64,000 nucleotides of DNA from Zygnema cylindricum. Its lineage: Eukaryota > Streptophyta > Zygnematophyceae > Zygnematales > Zygnemataceae. The notes beneath the pieces were generated by a model. It did not search any database and was not told where the DNA came from. It saw nothing but the letters and a program-made list of their open reading frames with translations. The stretch covers positions 100,740-164,739 of the forward strand of contig JBBHKE010000952.1 of assembly GCA_037447655.1 (NCBI GenBank), in the 5' to 3' direction. Shown here in pieces: positions 35,464-45,689 of this stretch (position 1 is the stretch's first letter; the number at the start of each line of letters is the position of its first letter). The position numbers and the translations under genes are program-made.

Positions 35464-36176
35464 CTATAAAGGTGTCAGAGTTGCACACTTTGATTAATTC
35501 CTATCTTTTTGGGATAAAATATGTTTACTGGGTGGACATGGTGGAGACACATTTTGAAAATTTCAATCTCTTGGACATACTGGATCGTTTCTCTGGATGA
35601 ATGTGATCTTGCATGGTCTAAGAAAAATACGCAAGCTTATTCTATTTTGAAATTTCGTATATCTGAGGACTTAGCTTTGTCTCGGATTAAAATGAAAAAA
35701 ACAATTGATATCTGGAAATCTCTTAAAAATGATTATGAAAAAGCTAATGTCTAAGAAGAACTCTTATTGGCTAGAAAAATTTGGGATTATAAGTACACTG
35801 GCGGTACAATGGCTGAATATTCTAACAAGTTTCGCATCTTTGTAGATGCTTTTGCTTGTGCAGGTGGGGAGTTTCCTCATTTCTAACAGGCAGCCTTGCT
35901 CATGAGAGGTCTCCCTCATATTATGTAAGGAGCATGTGATATGCTCAAACAGAAAGATAAAGCTAACTGGACTTTCCAGTTAGCCATCAAGATTTTACTA
36001 GAAGAGGAAGCTACATCTAATATTTTCAATGTTGAGCAGGTAGAGGCTTTTAATTCAAACTTTGAGAGTAAAAGACAGTTTAATCAGCAAAGAAATACGT
36101 TTAATCTGTTCAGACAGTTTATTCAGGGTGGGAATAGACAATCCAACAGTGAATATTTTTATTATATTGAGAGAGG
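35405..36176 (+). pseudogene. Copia B gag, truncated
   Basis: Reading begins MSTSTTTTAPPPAPVVVEQH inside the LTR and passes out of it into a gag core readable in pieces: LDECDLAWSKKNTQAYSIL, IWKSLKNDYEKANV, WDYKYTGGTMAEYSNKFR, and 35941-36176 with AIKILLEEEA. Stops and frameshifts are scattered, and the GPPSR segment is lost. The gag stops at the first half of the zinc knuckle (EYFYYIERG), where the minus-strand LTR of element C begins at 36177. Confidence 0.87.
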
Positions 36177-37371
36177 TGAAACTCTGAGACCTCCATTGGC
36201 CCTCAGAGTATGCAGATCCAAAAAGAAGCTAATCTAGATAGTGCTGACTCCAAGTTAAAATAAACCCAAGTGACTGACCCTTTGAAAGTCTGAACCCTAA
36301 TACAGATTCACCCCTGTGAAATAACACTTCCTGTGTGCTCAGTTCCACCACAGAATGCAAAGTTAGAATATGAGATTTGGACACATTCACCCACTTTGAC
36401 TGTCCCTTAGAAATGCAGCCACCATGGTAGACAAAAAATCTGACCGACTACACCCATGTGTAGCGTGGACTCCTTTGATTCCGCAGCAAAAAGAATCACT
36501 GAAAATGGTCAAGTAAATTGATAGTTATGGTTATCCAAAGTTAGCCATTTATACAAGGTGGTCTCTTAGGGAGAGGGTCCTATCTGCCAAATTTTTCTAA
36601 GTCTTATCTCCCTCTAAAACTCTATCTACTGAAGTACTGCACCAATTAATACACTGTGTCGTACAAAAAAGTACAGGTGCCGGTGTACTTTATGTAGAGC
36701 CATAGTACGACATGGCCAAAATGTTGACATGTGTCATATCCGGATTCGTTTTTGTAATCCTCGGAGTTGCCGCAATCCAATTTAGTGTTGCCACGTGTCA
36801 CTCAATGTGGCGGTGATTGCAAACCGCCAAAATTGTTCTCTGGGATCTCGGTATCCTTCGCGGCCGTCCGATCAAATTTGGATTTCAATCGTGGCCGTCA
36901 TAAATACTTGCGCGGTATTCTTTCCGGCGTTAAAAAAACTGCGCGGTATTTATTTTGTATCCGTACCTTACGTCGTACTTTAGACAACTGTTTCTATGCA
37001 GTATGCATATAGTTCTAGTTAAATGAATTAGTCTTATTGTAACTATTGACATTAATATCATACCCCGTACACTCTATCATATAATTTAGACTATCTAGAT
37101 AACGTTACCGGCTATTGCGGGTGTGACGAATGGCATGTACCACGATCAAATCCTGGCTTTGTCAAAACTCCCGTTTAGAGAAAACCTTATAAAACAACTG
37201 CCTGTCTCTCTCTAGACAGCACAGGCAGCCACGGCTAACTCCTCCTCCAGTCTTCAGTGACTGCGACAAGTGTGGGGACTTGAGTGAGGAGTTAGAGGCA
37301 GGCTGTCAATATCTACTATTTTGCTTTTTATTTTGCAATCTCTAGACCTAGAAAATACTTGAATTCCAACA
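36177..37371 (-). repeat. Copia C, 3' LTR (family 2, ~1.2 kb)
   Basis: On the minus strand it starts TGTTGGAATTCAAG at 37371, against GGGGAG (37372-37377), and ends CAGAGTTTCA at 36177, giving 1195 bp. It shares blocks in order with the LTR at 51660-52899: the TATTTTCTAGG start, a stem-loop around CTTGTCGCAGTCACTG, a CAGTGATTCTTTTTGCTGC block and the terminal CTCTGAGGGCCAATGG block. It defines LTR family 2. Confidence 0.9.
37235..37295 (-). promoter_or_regulatory. Conserved stem-loop in the family-2 LTR
   Basis: Perfect 10-bp arms CTAACTCCTC (37235-37244) and GAGGAGTTAG (37286-37295) enclose a loop containing, on the minus strand, CTTGTCGCAGTCACTGAAG. The same loop sequence between different but still complementary arms occurs in other family-2 LTRs near 45803, 46530, 50465, 52795 and 54015. 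Conservation of the loop and pairing suggests a structured RNA element of the transcript. The function is inferred. Confidence 0.6.
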
Positions 37372-37386
37372 CTCCCCTTATTTTCT

Positions 37387-38133
37387 AGTTTATTTTTCTT
37401 TCAACTTCCACAAACAAGTAAACAAACATCCCCTCCCCTTTTTCCTTTTCTTTTTCCTTTTTCCTTTTACTTTCATAAAACTTAAGTATTTAACACAGTG
37501 CATTAAATGAACTAAAATAATAATTGCATCACACATTTTATTTAACATCCCACTTTTCATAAATCCGAGCAAAGATTTTATCCACTTCATCACTCTTTTA
37601 TCAACACACAAATTGATTTCCCTCTTGCGATCCAAACAGCCTGCCCCATCTCCAATCTGCAACATACACCCAAATGCTAACCCTTTTACAGGCACATCTT
37701 CACAAGTGACATCACACCAAGTAGTGATGTCAAATCGATCCATCCCTAAATATTCCCATAAAACACTAGTCCCCACTAAGTTCCCCATAGGATCTACATC
37801 TTTCGTACTCATATTTTTATCCATGATAATTACCCCATTTTCTGAACTTCCCTCACTCTCTCCCATGGAATTCTTTCCACTATTACTTTCTAATTTAATT
37901 CCCAATAAATATTTCTTCTCCCCTAAACCTTTAATCAAATATTTCTCTTCTCCCGTATCCTTTAAAACCTCTTCGAGTTTCACTTCTCCCCTTTCCTCGG
38001 AATCCGTTGAATTCTCCCTTTTAGCCCTGTTTTCTGTTTCCCTATTATCTATAAAATTATCCTGATTAATTTTATCTTTCCCGTTTTCACTTATAGATCC
38101 TAGAATTGACTTTCTCATTTCTATGTCATACAC
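37387..38133 (-). pseudogene. Copia C pol remnant (RT/RNase H)
   Basis: An open frame of 247 codons lies between the polypurine tract and gag. It contains weak copia landmarks: KYLLGIKLE, VGTSVLWEYL-RFDIT (compare VGSLIYF-RPDI), FGCMLQIGDGAGC (compare SGYILKIGSGTCC) and a lysine-rich end. Protease, integrase and most of RT are absent, so C is an internally deleted element or a non-autonomous derivative. The assignment rests on motif spacing more than identity. Confidence 0.55.
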
Positions 38134-38477
38134 TCTACACTCCTCGACATCCTCAAGTACCTCTTCTCACTTTACTTCCCTTATACCTCCAAAAGCACAC
38201 AGTTGCCTTCGTGCAATTACTGTGTGCTTTTCTCTCTTCCCCATACTACTAATCCGGAGAAGCTCTAAAACATCTTCATCCTCTTTCTCCTCTTCCCCTT
38301 CTTCTTCCTCATCCACATTCCAACTTCTAAGTTTTCCTAACAAAAGCATTCCTCCATATAATGACCCGGTTCCCTACAAAAGAAGCAAACCCCCTTTTTC
38401 AAAGCTCCCCATTCTTTTCCTCTCCCTCTCTTTCCACCAAAGTTCCGATAAGGTTTACCTTTGTCTTACTCTCTCTC

Positions 38478-38600
38478 ATCACGCTTTTGCTCGTCACCAC
38501 CGTTCCTCTAATCACGCTTCCGCTCGTCACCACCGTTCCTCTCATCACGCTTCCGCTCGTCACCGCCGTTCCTCTCATCACGCTTCCGCCAATCACCACC
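38478..38600 (-). repeat. 33-bp minisatellite in copia C gag
   Basis: Nearly identical 33-bp units start at 38478, 38511, 38544 and 38577. In the gag frame defined by the neighbouring zinc knuckle each unit encodes the 11-residue charged repeat RKRDERNGGDE. The period is a multiple of three, so copy number can change without a frameshift. Confidence 0.85.
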
Positions 38601-39370
38601 AGCTGAAAATGCATTGACCTTGTCCCTTCCCCTACGAACCTCCAAAGTGCTTTCCCTCACAAGAATTATCCCCATGGTAAAGCTCCAAGTCTATGAGGAG
38701 CCATCTATTGCCTGCATACGACAAATGATGTTTTCGTACTCATCTGGGAGTTTCATAAGTAGTGTATTAATCTTACTCTCCTCAGATTCTACATATCCGG
38801 CACTAGTAAGCTCAACATATAACGCAGCAATATCATTGCAAAACTCTATCATGCTACCGCCTTTATAAACGTAGGCCTCTATTTCCTGTTTTACTAATTG
38901 CTGCCTCTGAATAGGTTCACTCTTATAAATTTGAATTAGTGCTTCCCATATCTTTGAAGACTTGGTGAGACTTAAAAGAGTGATAGCTATCAACTTAGAC
39001 ACATATCTAAGTATGAGATGTTTTGCTATAGTGTTTTTGTATTCCCATATTTTCCTGTCATTTTCTTCAGTTTACATGTGGTACCATAGGTGAGAGCCTA
39101 GCTCCCCTCACCATAGGTGTCCCTTTTTCCTTCTCCCCTATTTCCCCATCCACGGAAAGATTTTTCCCTTCACCTTCCGTTGCATCTGAACTCCGGTTGA
39201 TATTCTAGACAGCCTCAGATGAATCTCCATAGTAAGCTCCTCCAAAGCCAAGTGGCGGACATCTCACTTGTCCCGAAACAATTCCCAATAAGTGCTTCTC
39301 GAAAAGCAATCCCACCATTGTAAACTCCCAATAAGTGAAGCCTGCTCCATGGAACATAAGCACCCTAGAT

Positions 39371-39385
39371 GGTGGGCCTATAACC
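39371..39385 (-). promoter_or_regulatory. Copia C primer-binding site (half tRNA-iMet)
   Basis: On the minus strand GGTTATAGGCCCACC follows the LTR end CAGAGTTTCA-like sequence directly. The complement matches the anticodon stem-loop of plant initiator methionine tRNA (around its CAT anticodon) with one mismatch. This placement fixes the LTR end at 39386. The same bases encode V-I-G-P-P of gag. Confidence 0.78.
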
Positions 39386-39449
39386 TGAAACTCTTAGACC
39401 TCCATTGGCCCTCAGAGTATGCAGATCCAAAAGAAGCTAATCTAGATAG
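39386..39449 (-). repeat. Copia C, 5' LTR end fragment
   Basis: These 64 bp match the end of the family-2 LTRs at 36177 and 51660 (GATTAGCTTCTTTTGG, then CTCTGAGGGCCAATGG). The match stops at 39450, where a family-1 LTR end begins. Confidence 0.85.
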
Positions 39450-40100
39450 TGTTGTCCATAGCCATTTCTAGCCATGGATTCACCCTCGGAAGCACCACAG
39501 ACTACCCAAAAACAGCCTACTTTGAGGCAACACAGAATTCTGCAGAAATAACAAATCAAGCTGAAACTACATCAATAGATAGTATCTAGGCTTTGGAATA
39601 ACCTCACAAAGTTTCAGACAAATATAATAAACAGAGCGATCACATCATCTAGTCAAAGTTGCAGAAAAACAGTCTGCCATAACTTTGATAAAACAGACTA
39701 ACTTCAAAATCAATTAAAACACAGACCAGGCACACAATAGGCCTGCAAATTTGTGAAAATAACAAAAATATAAAGAGGAACACACATGCAGAATTTCAGA
39801 TAATTCTGCCAACAGATCTGAGAGTAATCCTCAGATAAAATTACCAAAAAACACCATAAACAGTTTTTGGTCCAAAAGTTCCTATGACTAAAAATGTCTA
39901 AGTCCTACAAATATACACGAGCTCATTACTGAGTGTACGGAGGCATACCAGCCGCACGCAATCTACTAGCTACCTCTATTAATGTTAATAAACCCGAATA
40001 CTTCGAGGTATGTCAAAAAGAGTAAATCTACACTAATAACTAATACACATAAAGACAAACCATTGTTGTAAATATTTACAAAGTACACACAATCTTACAA
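39450..40100 (-). repeat. Family-1 LTR fragment inserted in copia C's LTR
   Basis: On the minus strand this runs from TTTGTAAATATTTAC through GGCTGGTATGCCTCCGTAC, CAAAAACTGTT and a CAGATCTGTTGGCAGAATTA block, ending GGACAACA at 39450. Those blocks match 10730-11194 and 15641-16114 in order. The 5' part of this LTR is missing beyond about 40100, and no internal region is attached, so it is a truncated solo LTR. It separates the last 64 bp of C's 5' LTR from the rest. Confidence 0.82.
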
Positions 40101-40486
40101 AATCGTATGCTCAGTCATGCTGAGTCACTCAATGGAACTCCTCGAATTTCGTCAAACAATCCGGGACGTCCAAAATTATCAACGTGTGATTGACGCGATT
40201 TCGCGTCTCTACTACTTGAAAAATATCCACGGCCTATATCCGCCGTCCGTCGATCTAATTCGGCACCCTTGATGTCGCGCCACGTGGTCATAAAAATCCA
40301 AACGAAATCCACGCGAGTCGTCAAATATCCCACGACGTCGCGAAGATAATTTAGTCATTCATGTCCACTTGTTAAAATAATAATCGTACAACCGAAATTA
40401 TTTCCGTACCGCAACCGCGTCCTTTGCAATAAATGCGGGAAATAAAGTACACGTCATTTTTCATACACGTCGCTTGTCGCATGTAA
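40101..40486. other. Unassigned, probably LTR-derived
   Basis: The sequence is rich in CG and includes GCGCCACGTGG. It shares composition and short words with family-2 LTR interiors (for example near 50930), but no clear alignment was possible by eye. No coding frame is convincing. Confidence 0.4.
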
Positions 40487-40765
40487 ATTACATTTGTCCA
40501 AATTATATGTTACGTACCGGCGACGTACATTTCGTAAACTTCACATCGGATCGCGTCGCGATCCGCCGTCCATTTCTTAACGCAATCCGCGCCACTCAAT
40601 TACTACCTCACGTCCCTTTAAGTTTACTCATACATTTACTCCCCCAATCCGCAAATCCATTCAAACCACCACATTACTTTCGATAATATATTACGCATGC
40701 GAAACGTCGCGTGCGCACAAAATGTCGAGTACGCACGAAACCAACTTTTCAAAAACAACAGGAAG
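40487..40765 (-). repeat. Dispersed repeat, copy 1 (inverted relative to 46209)
   Basis: Read on the minus strand, this matches 46209-46460. Shared blocks are the end GTTGTTTTTGAAAAG, CGTGCGTAC and GGATCGCGACGCGATCC (GGATCGCGAAGTGATCC in the other copy), then GTCGCCGGTACG. About 270 bp align with scattered differences. It may be part of an LTR or a small DNA element. Confidence 0.7.
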
Positions 40766-40885
40766 CACTAAAAAAAAATAGGAAACACTAAAACGTTTTT
40801 TCATGGAGAGGAATACATGAAGAATAGAGCAAAACAATAAAGACGATAAATTAAAGGAGAAATATGGGAATTGAAGGAAACGTAC

Positions 40886-41770
40886 CCGGTTTATCATCGG
40901 GAAGGCCCTTTATTGGGTAGCTTTGATTACGATTGGTAAAGATTACCATAGGAGTTTCTATTCTTGCGTTCACTCCACCCGTGAGTCGTACCATCAGTTT
41001 CATTGATTCCCCACCGCCCGCAACATCCATGTATTTCACCACATCGTCGCCGCGTCGATATTGACATTTACATGGGTCTAATACATGTTTTCTACTAGAT
41101 CCTCGCTGAACCGATCGTATATCCACGAAAAATTTGAAAAAAATATAGGAAAACAAAACACAAGTACAATGAAAGAGGCAACGATCTTTATTTACATTCT
41201 TGTCATCCTTAAAAGGGAGGGGGATACTAAGACAACAATTAATCTTATTGCATTTACAACCCTCGGCAAGCACGGAAAACAAAACATGTGAAACATTTAA
41301 TAGGACACAAAGCAATAAAAGGGAGGAAATTACGAGGCTTACCTGAGATAATTCCCCTTTTTAGAACTCCCATGTGATACGCCACCGTTTTTTCGATGTG
41401 TTCCTCCTTTTTCGGACTACATTGGAGTTTTCCATTTTGAGCCCATGTGACTAGGTTGTGCTTCTGAAAAAAACGTTGAAGCCAACGTTTTGTCATTCTA
41501 ATGACATACTTGACACCATCTTTGTTGAAAAATTCCCGCATATTTCTCCTTTTTCATTCGACAAATGAGGTGACAAGCCATGGTCCCCACAATGCTTGAC
41601 GACATTTTCATGCCCGCCTTTTTGAATCGGTAGAATTCCTCCAGTAAATCCTTGTGAACCATTGCCACCCATGGTAAATCTTTCCTTCCTCTTCCTGGTA
41701 ATGTCTTCGTCACCGCCACGTTTCTCTTTCTAAAACCCGAAGAAGATAAGGTGTGTGTTGTCTCCCTTCA
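40886..41770 (-). pseudogene. DDE-type transposase relic with an intron
   Basis: Exon 1 (minus, about 41770 to 41343) encodes a DNA-binding and linker region: GRGRKDLPWVAMVHKDLLEE, then after a frameshift near 41540 KDGVKYVIRMTKRWLQRFF and GKLQCSPKKEEHIEKTVAYH, ending LKRGIIS. The exon meets a good donor (CAG/GTAAGC). A 237-bp intron (41106-41342) ends TTCAG. Exon 2 (41105-40886) has DLVENM, a stop where the DET of relatives would lie, then VKYMDVAGGGESMKLMVRLTGG and PMVIFTN-YPIKGLPDDKPG before a second donor. The pattern is that of Tigger/pogo-like or related CENP-B-domain DDE transposases found in plants and oomycetes; the family is recalled, not searched. The first catalytic Asp is lost and the rest is missing. 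Confidence 0.72.
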
Positions 41771-41835
41771 AGTGAGTGAGAATAGAAACATAAAAGATAA
41801 AACATTACAGCGATAGTGGTTCAACAACAAGCACC

Positions 41836-42034
41836 AGTCGTCGCTGGTTCAGCGACGAGCAACACGCTGGTTAAGCGACGAGTAGCTGTCGTTGCCGGTT
41901 CAGCGACGAGCAACACGCTGGTTAAGCGACGAGTAGCAGTCGTCGTCGATTCAGCGACGAGCAGGAGTCGTCGCAGGTTCAGCGACGAGCAAGTGTCGTC
42001 GCCGGTTTTGCGACGAGCAGGAGTCCTCACCGGT
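41836..42034. repeat. Hairpin-forming GC-rich minisatellite
   Basis: About eight units of 23-28 bp share the core GTTCAGCGACGAGCA. Units alternate early on, so that 51 bp repeat exactly. In the first unit CGTCGCT and AGCGACG flank GGTTC and can pair. The array sits about 70 bp upstream of the transposase relic, where some plant DNA transposons carry subterminal transposase-binding repeats. That role is an inference. Confidence 0.75.
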
Positions 42035-42169
42035 TCAGTTGATTATGTTTAGAACAATAAATTCAGTCCTAGTGCATTCGGTTTACCTTTTTTAAATTCG
42101 ACATTTTGATTTCCATGCCAATACGGGACATTTAATTCACCACATTTCATCGTCAAATTCTAACTTTTA

Positions 42170-42800
42170 GAAGCATCGGCCATGGCTGCCTTCAGGGTTT
42201 TTTAACCTTCCCATCGTCTATCCGGCGCCAAATTTGGCGTGCGGATACTCTTCGGAACGTATTTTTCAAGACCTTTCTGCTGATGGAAAAATCAGTTCCA
42301 TCCGCTCTTTCGTCTTTCCTTAATCGAAGTCGTTAATTTCGGTCGTTTTCCACTTTAATTTCTGTGGCCAATTCTTGCAAACAATACTGCCTAAATTGGC
42401 GTGCCATTAGCCAACGATCAGAGTTTTCGCAATTAATGCCTTTTTTCCGTCATACTCAGTTCGTAATGAGGAGAAATAGTTTTTAGTCCCTTCCTCTTGC
42501 AGTTTTTTTACCTTATCTTCGCATATTTGGCGCCAAAATGTATATTTCAGAAACTTTATTTTTGTGGACAAGCTAGCTACATCCGTTCTTTCATATTTTT
42601 TAATAATTGGCTCTGTCGCTTTCGGCCGATTTCCTACAAATAACAAGAACTTTATGGCCAGCGCCCTTTTACAACCTTTGACCATGGCTTTATGCTAGAG
42701 TTTCCTAATCTCCCCTTCTTGTATACGACGCAAAATTTGGCGTGCTAATACTCTCCGTAAGCTAATCTAAAGAAATCATCTACGACTTTTTCCGATTATT
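42170..42800 (-). repeat. Three degenerate tandem units with a TTTGGCGCC core
   Basis: Related blocks start near 42185, 42495 and 42690, each with a run like TTTGGCGCC or TTTTGCGTCG next to a purine-rich stretch. On the minus strand the middle unit has an open frame of 92 codons (42407-42685), and short peptides such as FWRQICEDKVKK and IWRRIDDGKVKK are similar between units. The identity is unknown. It may be repeated coding sequence from a transposon. Confidence 0.4.
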
Positions 42801-42946
42801 TTTTTTCTGTTGCTCAAGAGGCTTCCTTTTTTTTCACTTTTCTTTCACCTCCTTGGATCCACCAAGGGGACCAAACCGAGCACATTCTGCACTGCTACCA
42901 AGCGTGCAACAGTACAAGTGATCGCCATCCATTGGCTCCCACTCTT

Positions 42947-45689
42947 ATGGCCCCTCACAAGCGGCGGGCGTCACGCTCCCCGTCGCCGTCTTCTTCGGAT
43001 CATGCTTGACCACAGTTAAATACCTCAGATGAGACCCTTAACCTTGACCCTCCGTCACTTACCTCCCACTGTAACACTCTCCCCCTTCCCACTGTACAAT
43101 TCCCCCCACACACGGTTCCCTCCACCATTCCTAACCCTTGCACATAACCCCCAAAGGGCACGCCACCAATACTTTCTCTAAAACCTATTCCATCCCCATC
43201 TTTATGCAAAGAGCCTCCCCTTCTCGTTGGTGCCCTTTACCGTCCACCCCACTTTCAGGAGTATTCTCAACCAACGCTTTCCACCCCTCTTTCACAACCA
43301 CCTTCGGAGCATTCCCAGCCAATGCATTCCATCCCTCTTTCACAACCACCTTCGTTACCTCCATCGTCAAGTTTTGGTTCACCTAGGGTACCCTGTCCTC
43401 AGTGTGGAAGGTTATATGTGGCGGGTGGCGGTTTGTCGAGGCATTTGAAGTCAGGTCCTCTTACTCCTAAAGATATCCCGCCCCCAGACAAGAGCCACCC
43501 TTCTCCACCAATTTTTCGCCATCAACCATCTCCGACTGATTGGCAATATGTTCGTCGCCTCGACGTCTTTGGTTTGGGCTATCCACGCCCTCGATTGTAC
43601 ACTCGTATCCCAAGCAATCTTCGTGATTTTGTCCAAGCGGCTCTTCGACTCCCTTTAGCCTTATTGGCTGAAGACATCGCCAACGATGCGGCGTGGCACT
43701 TACTCCTTTAGTTTCCTCTTTGGGTTTTGGTTTTGCCTTTAAGGGGGGGTGTGAGCGGGGCTCGTGAGACAAAAGCTCGTTGCCAACGATTTTTGAGGGG
43801 GGATTAGGAGTCATTGCAACAGGAGCACACGGATCGTGTCATAGGTCTTTCCATGTCCCCTCCTAAGCGTCATGCCCCATTACCAGGCTCCACGGCAAGA
43901 CTACACAGGGCTGTCCATCTTGGTCGTTCTGGAGAGTTTTCTCGAGCTGCTCGTGCTCTTAGACCTTTCACCCCATCTCCGTCTTTAGAGGCAACGGTTG
44001 AAGCTTTGGGTTTGCTCCATCCTCCTGCCTGTGACGAGCTCATTCCTTTTGTTGAGGTGCATGATCCACTCGAGTCTTTTGACTTAGAGCATGAAGCTTT
44101 TACAAAAGCTTTGATTCGGTCTCCTCATCTTTCAGCTGGAGGCCCATCTGGCATGGTTTTACGAGCTCTTACGGGATGTATTTTCCCTTGAGACCCCTTC
44201 TCAAGGTTTTGACCTTCTTTTTAAAGTAGCTTCTGGGGTTGGTTGGGGGCACGTCCCTCATCATGTTGTAGCTCTTCTCTTTGCGGCACGTCTTGTAGCT
44301 GTTTCGAAACCTGTCGGTGGCATTCGCCCTATTGCTATTGGAGATGTTTTGTACCGTTTGGTGGCTCGTGTGATGTGTATTCAACTTCAAGGGGCATTCC
44401 ATGACCATTTTACACCGCATCAGTTTGGATTTGCTACTAGGGGGGGTTGTGAGGCAGTTGTTCATGACCTTCGTGCTCTTCTAGATCTTAATCCAGATTG
44501 GGTGGTCCTTCAAGTGGATGTTGCCAACGCATTTAACAGGGTCAATCGTAATGCTATCTCTCGAGAGTTAAGGCATGCACCATCGCCGATTAACCAGATT
44601 TTCCCTTTTGTGCGTGCTTTTTATTCTCGTCCAAGCCCCTTCATCTTTCCTCTAGGCGGTCCGTTTGGTGATGTTGCCACAGTAGAATCTGCAACAGCAC
44701 TCGCCAAGGTGATCCTTTGGGGGCACCCCTTTTTGCGTTGGCTCACCTTCAAGCATTACGTGACTCTGCTGCGGCTTTTCTTGGTTGTTTATTCCCTTCA
44801 ATTGCGGATGATACGCATATTGTCGGGCCCCGAGACCAAGTTTTGTCTGTTTTCGCCCATATTGCAGAGCAACTTTCTAAGATCAACTTATCGATTAAGC
44901 CATCTAAATGTGTGGCGTGGTGCCCCCAAGGCTTACCTTGCGACTACCCTGTCCCTATGGGTTTTCGAATTGCGTCTTCGACGAAGGGAATTAAAGCTTT
45001 AGGATCCCCTGTCGGAACCCCATCCTTTGTTAACCAAGTTGTTGGTGATGCTTTGTTGGAGGACCTCTCCCACTCTGATGACCTTCCTAAGCTCTCCGAC
45101 TCCCAAGTGGCTTTCGCAATCCTCACCCGTTGTTTTGCTCAACGTCCGTTATATCTCGCCCGGACAGTCCCACCAACGGCTCCGTTTTTGTCTTCTTTGA
45201 AAGACTTTGATGACAAACTTTTTAGGGTGCTTCACCACATCGTTGGGCATGGGATTTTTGATCAGCTGGAGGGCTCGTTTGCCCGCCAACAAGCAAGTCT
45301 CCCTATTTCTAATGGCGGTTTAGGTTTGATTCATGTGGCTAGCGTTGCTCCAGCGGCCTATTTGGGTAGTCGGGCTTTGGTGGCACTTTCAATCACATCT
45401 CGCTTTATTGCCAATGACGTTCCAATTCTAGCTCAAGTGGTCCCTAAGGTGGATGAAAAGCTTTTTCATTCTTCATGAGGCCTTCTCTCTGCGCGTGTAC
45501 TGCTCCCGCCTAATGAACAAAACCTTTTTCAACCTTTTCAAACTCTTATTTCGGACAACAACTTCCATCTCCAACAGCGTATAACTAAGCAATTGGCGCG
45601 TTCAATTCCATAACCTTTTTAACGCGCTACCTTCTACTCAATCGCATGCTCGTCTGCGTTCGTGTTCTGGACCAATGGCAGTTGCATGG
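42947..45689 (+). pseudogene. LINE with zinc finger and reverse transcriptase
   Basis: From ATG 42947 (MAPHKRRASRSPSP) one frame runs to TGA at 45476-45478, broken by stops at about 43007, 43142, 43709 and 43805 and by a pair of frameshifts. A proline/serine-rich N-terminus leads to a finger, CPQCGRLYVAGGGLSRH (43394-43444), like those of R2/NeSL-type LINEs. RT motifs follow: SKPVGGIRPIAIGD, then QFGFATRGGCEAVVHDL, VDVANAF, TRQGDPLGAPLFALAH and the catalytic IADDTHIVG. A thumb-like region continues in mixed frames to 45689, where a family-2 LTR starts. An extra T near 44157 shifts the frame, and a lost base near 44697 restores it. The lineage is inferred from domain order. The C-terminal part is missing, but a related piece is at 51349. 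Confidence 0.85.

Larger units (their letters stand above)
38340..39405 (-). pseudogene. Copia C gag with zinc knuckle
   Basis: The start ATG at 39405 is 20 nt before the end of the 5' LTR, and TAA follows at codon 4. Reading continues through VIGPPSR (over the primer site) and FTYWEFTMVGLLFEKHLLGIV. The gag core follows in another frame at 38691-39002 (SKIWEALIQIYKSE, GGSMIEFCNDI). In the same frame come a repeated RKRDERNGGDE region and a CCHC knuckle, CFFCREPGHYMEEC, at 38346-38387. Stops occur between the blocks. The zinc knuckle itself is intact. Confidence 0.82.

Noticed and set aside
37613-38065. 150-codon plus-strand frame
   Set aside because: It is the complement of the copia C pol remnant and shows low-complexity Ser/Pro composition.
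38123-38617. 164-codon serine/histidine-rich plus-strand frame
   Set aside because: It is the complement of copia C gag, including its 33-bp repeat and zinc knuckle.
41816-42052. Repetitive protein-coding gene (78 codons)
   Set aside because: The open frame follows from a stop-poor GC-rich minisatellite, and both strands are open.
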